The notes under the pieces were generated by a model. It was not told where the DNA came from. It was given only the letters and a program-made list of their open reading frames with translations, and made no database searches. The translations under genes were made by a program, and so were the position numbers. From Prochlorococcus sp. AG-402-N10 (GTDB taxonomy: Bacteria; Cyanobacteriota; Cyanobacteriia; PCC-6307; Cyanobiaceae), in contig QCIU01000012.1 in assembly GCA_003216465.1 (NCBI GenBank), positions 1 to 47,581 of the forward strand: a DNA stretch of 47,581 bases. Reading direction: 5' to 3'. Each line of letters begins with the position of its first letter. Position 1 is the stretch's first letter. Positions 47,080 through 47,581 of the stretch are shown piece after piece.

Positions 47080-47403
47080 CTAATATTCAAATAATTTTTT
47101 ATTTTTATTCATTATTTTTTTAAAAAGCTTAAATTCTATGAATTCATTAATCATCTCCACCTCATTTTTTAAAGAACTTTTACCATATATGAGATAATCG
47201 TTGTCTTTTATTTTACTACTCTTGGAAATCTGTTGAGTTTTATATTTATTACTATTTATTATCCCCCTAGATATAAGACCTTCTTCAACTAAAATTCCAG
47301 TAACCTTTGATTGACTTAATTTATTTTTTTTGCAGATTTCATTTATTATTAAATGTATTTCAGTACTAGGTAAAAATCCAATTCTTTTTCTTGGAGAAGG
47401 CAT
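47080..47403 (-). CDS. Putative small RHH-type DNA-binding protein
   Basis: Protein of 107 residues. The N-terminal 45 residues (MPSPRKRIGFLPSTEIHLII then INEICKKNKLSQSKVTGILVEEG) resemble a ribbon-helix-helix repressor: a short strand followed by two helices with LSQSKV at the turn. The remainder is Lys/Asn-rich and of no known type. This start block resembles small conserved cyanobacterial proteins I have seen described only as hypothetical. It is separated from the tRNA gene by 64 bp and is divergent from the partial gene at the window end. Confidence 0.72.
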   Translation of the reverse strand: MPSPRKRIGFLPSTEIHLIINEICKKNKLSQSKVTGILVEEGLISRGIINSNKYKTQQISKSSKIKDNDYLIYGKSSLKNEVEMINEFIEFKLFKKIMNKNKKLFEY

Positions 47404-47474
47404 AAAGAAAAATATTGTGACACTTGCGTATAATTAGTGTTGCACTATATTAAATTTAAGTCAACATAAATTTA

Positions 47475-47581
47475 ATGCAAATATTGATAATACCACTAGG
47501 TTTTATATTATGGTACCTGGCTTATGAAGCTAAACCAATTAATAACGATGAAGCAACTTATGTTTGGGAAGAAAAAAATCT
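47475..47581 (+). CDS. Partial gene, N-terminal membrane anchor, unknown
   Basis: Start of a gene cut off by the window edge. The 35 complete codons read MQILIIPLGFILWYLAYEAK followed by an acidic, aromatic stretch (PINNDEATYVWEE). One hydrophobic segment is seen at about residues 3-17. No stop occurs before the end. Too short to assign. Confidence 0.5.
   Translation, partial: MQILIIPLGFILWYLAYEAKPINNDEATYVWEEKN

Overview
The window is a gene-dense, very AT-rich bacterial chromosome segment whose gene content points to a marine picocyanobacterium, most likely a high-light-type Prochlorococcus. This is a judgement from recognised proteins and base composition; no search was run. Cyanobacterial or plastid-lineage markers include DUF3593 and DUF2499 (Ycf49-like) membrane proteins, an FdC2-type ferredoxin, a HemJ protoporphyrinogen oxidase, a DUF1995 (LPA3-like) protein, a CCB-type cytochrome b6f assembly protein and a DUF3110 protein. 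I see no insertion sequence, prophage, CRISPR array or rRNA operon. The window looks like compact core genome, with one gene-poor stretch at about 37.5-38.0 kb.

Layout. 51-5920 is all on the minus strand: fdC2-like ferredoxin, inositol monophosphatase family, hisZ, htpG, rpmB, PrxQ-type peroxiredoxin, DUF2499 and DUF3593. A tRNA-Ser(GGA) follows at 5970. 6275-10072 (plus) holds dnaK, an overlapping dnaJ, a DUF3110 gene and a cyclophilin. 10073-13591 holds ribBA (minus), argC (plus) and purN (minus). 13775-17934 is the convergent pair pgi and leuS. 18045-21957 is a tight plus cluster of dapF, cysteine desulfurase, DUF1995 and a PBP4-type carboxypeptidase. Then come coaD (minus), a flavin reductase-like gene, uvrC, hemJ and a PHP-domain gene. 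cobN (minus) faces divergent ilvE and metH. 34.5-38.3 kb carries small conserved genes, an Ap4A phosphorylase-like gene, a ribbon-helix-helix/J-domain protein and the gene-poor stretch. 38380-42598 has pheT (minus) and the divergent rpmG-rpsR-RNB RNase operon. 42.7-47 kb has metG, lptC, the CCB gene, a small membrane protein, cobU, trmL and a tRNA with CAU anticodon. The window ends with a small putative DNA-binding protein and a gene cut by the window edge.

How the genes relate. cobN and cobU are corrinoid-synthesis genes, and metH is a corrinoid-dependent enzyme, so the window holds both production and use of the cofactor. dnaK, dnaJ, htpG and cyclophilin form a protein-folding set. leuS, metG, pheT, trmL, L28, L33 and S18 serve translation. 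HemJ, CCB, DUF1995, FdC2 and the Ycf49-like proteins hint at tetrapyrrole and photosystem or b6f assembly.

The most striking non-coding features are convergent genes that share stop codons or leave no gap, short inverted repeats in three promoter-containing intergenic regions (htpG, ribBA/argC, cobN/ilvE), and two mutually exclusive hairpins in the gene-poor stretch. I found no convincing wholly new multi-gene system. The best leads are the RHH/J-domain protein beside the gene-poor stretch, the C-terminal extension of RibBA, and a hidden 33-codon membrane reading frame at 37925-38026.
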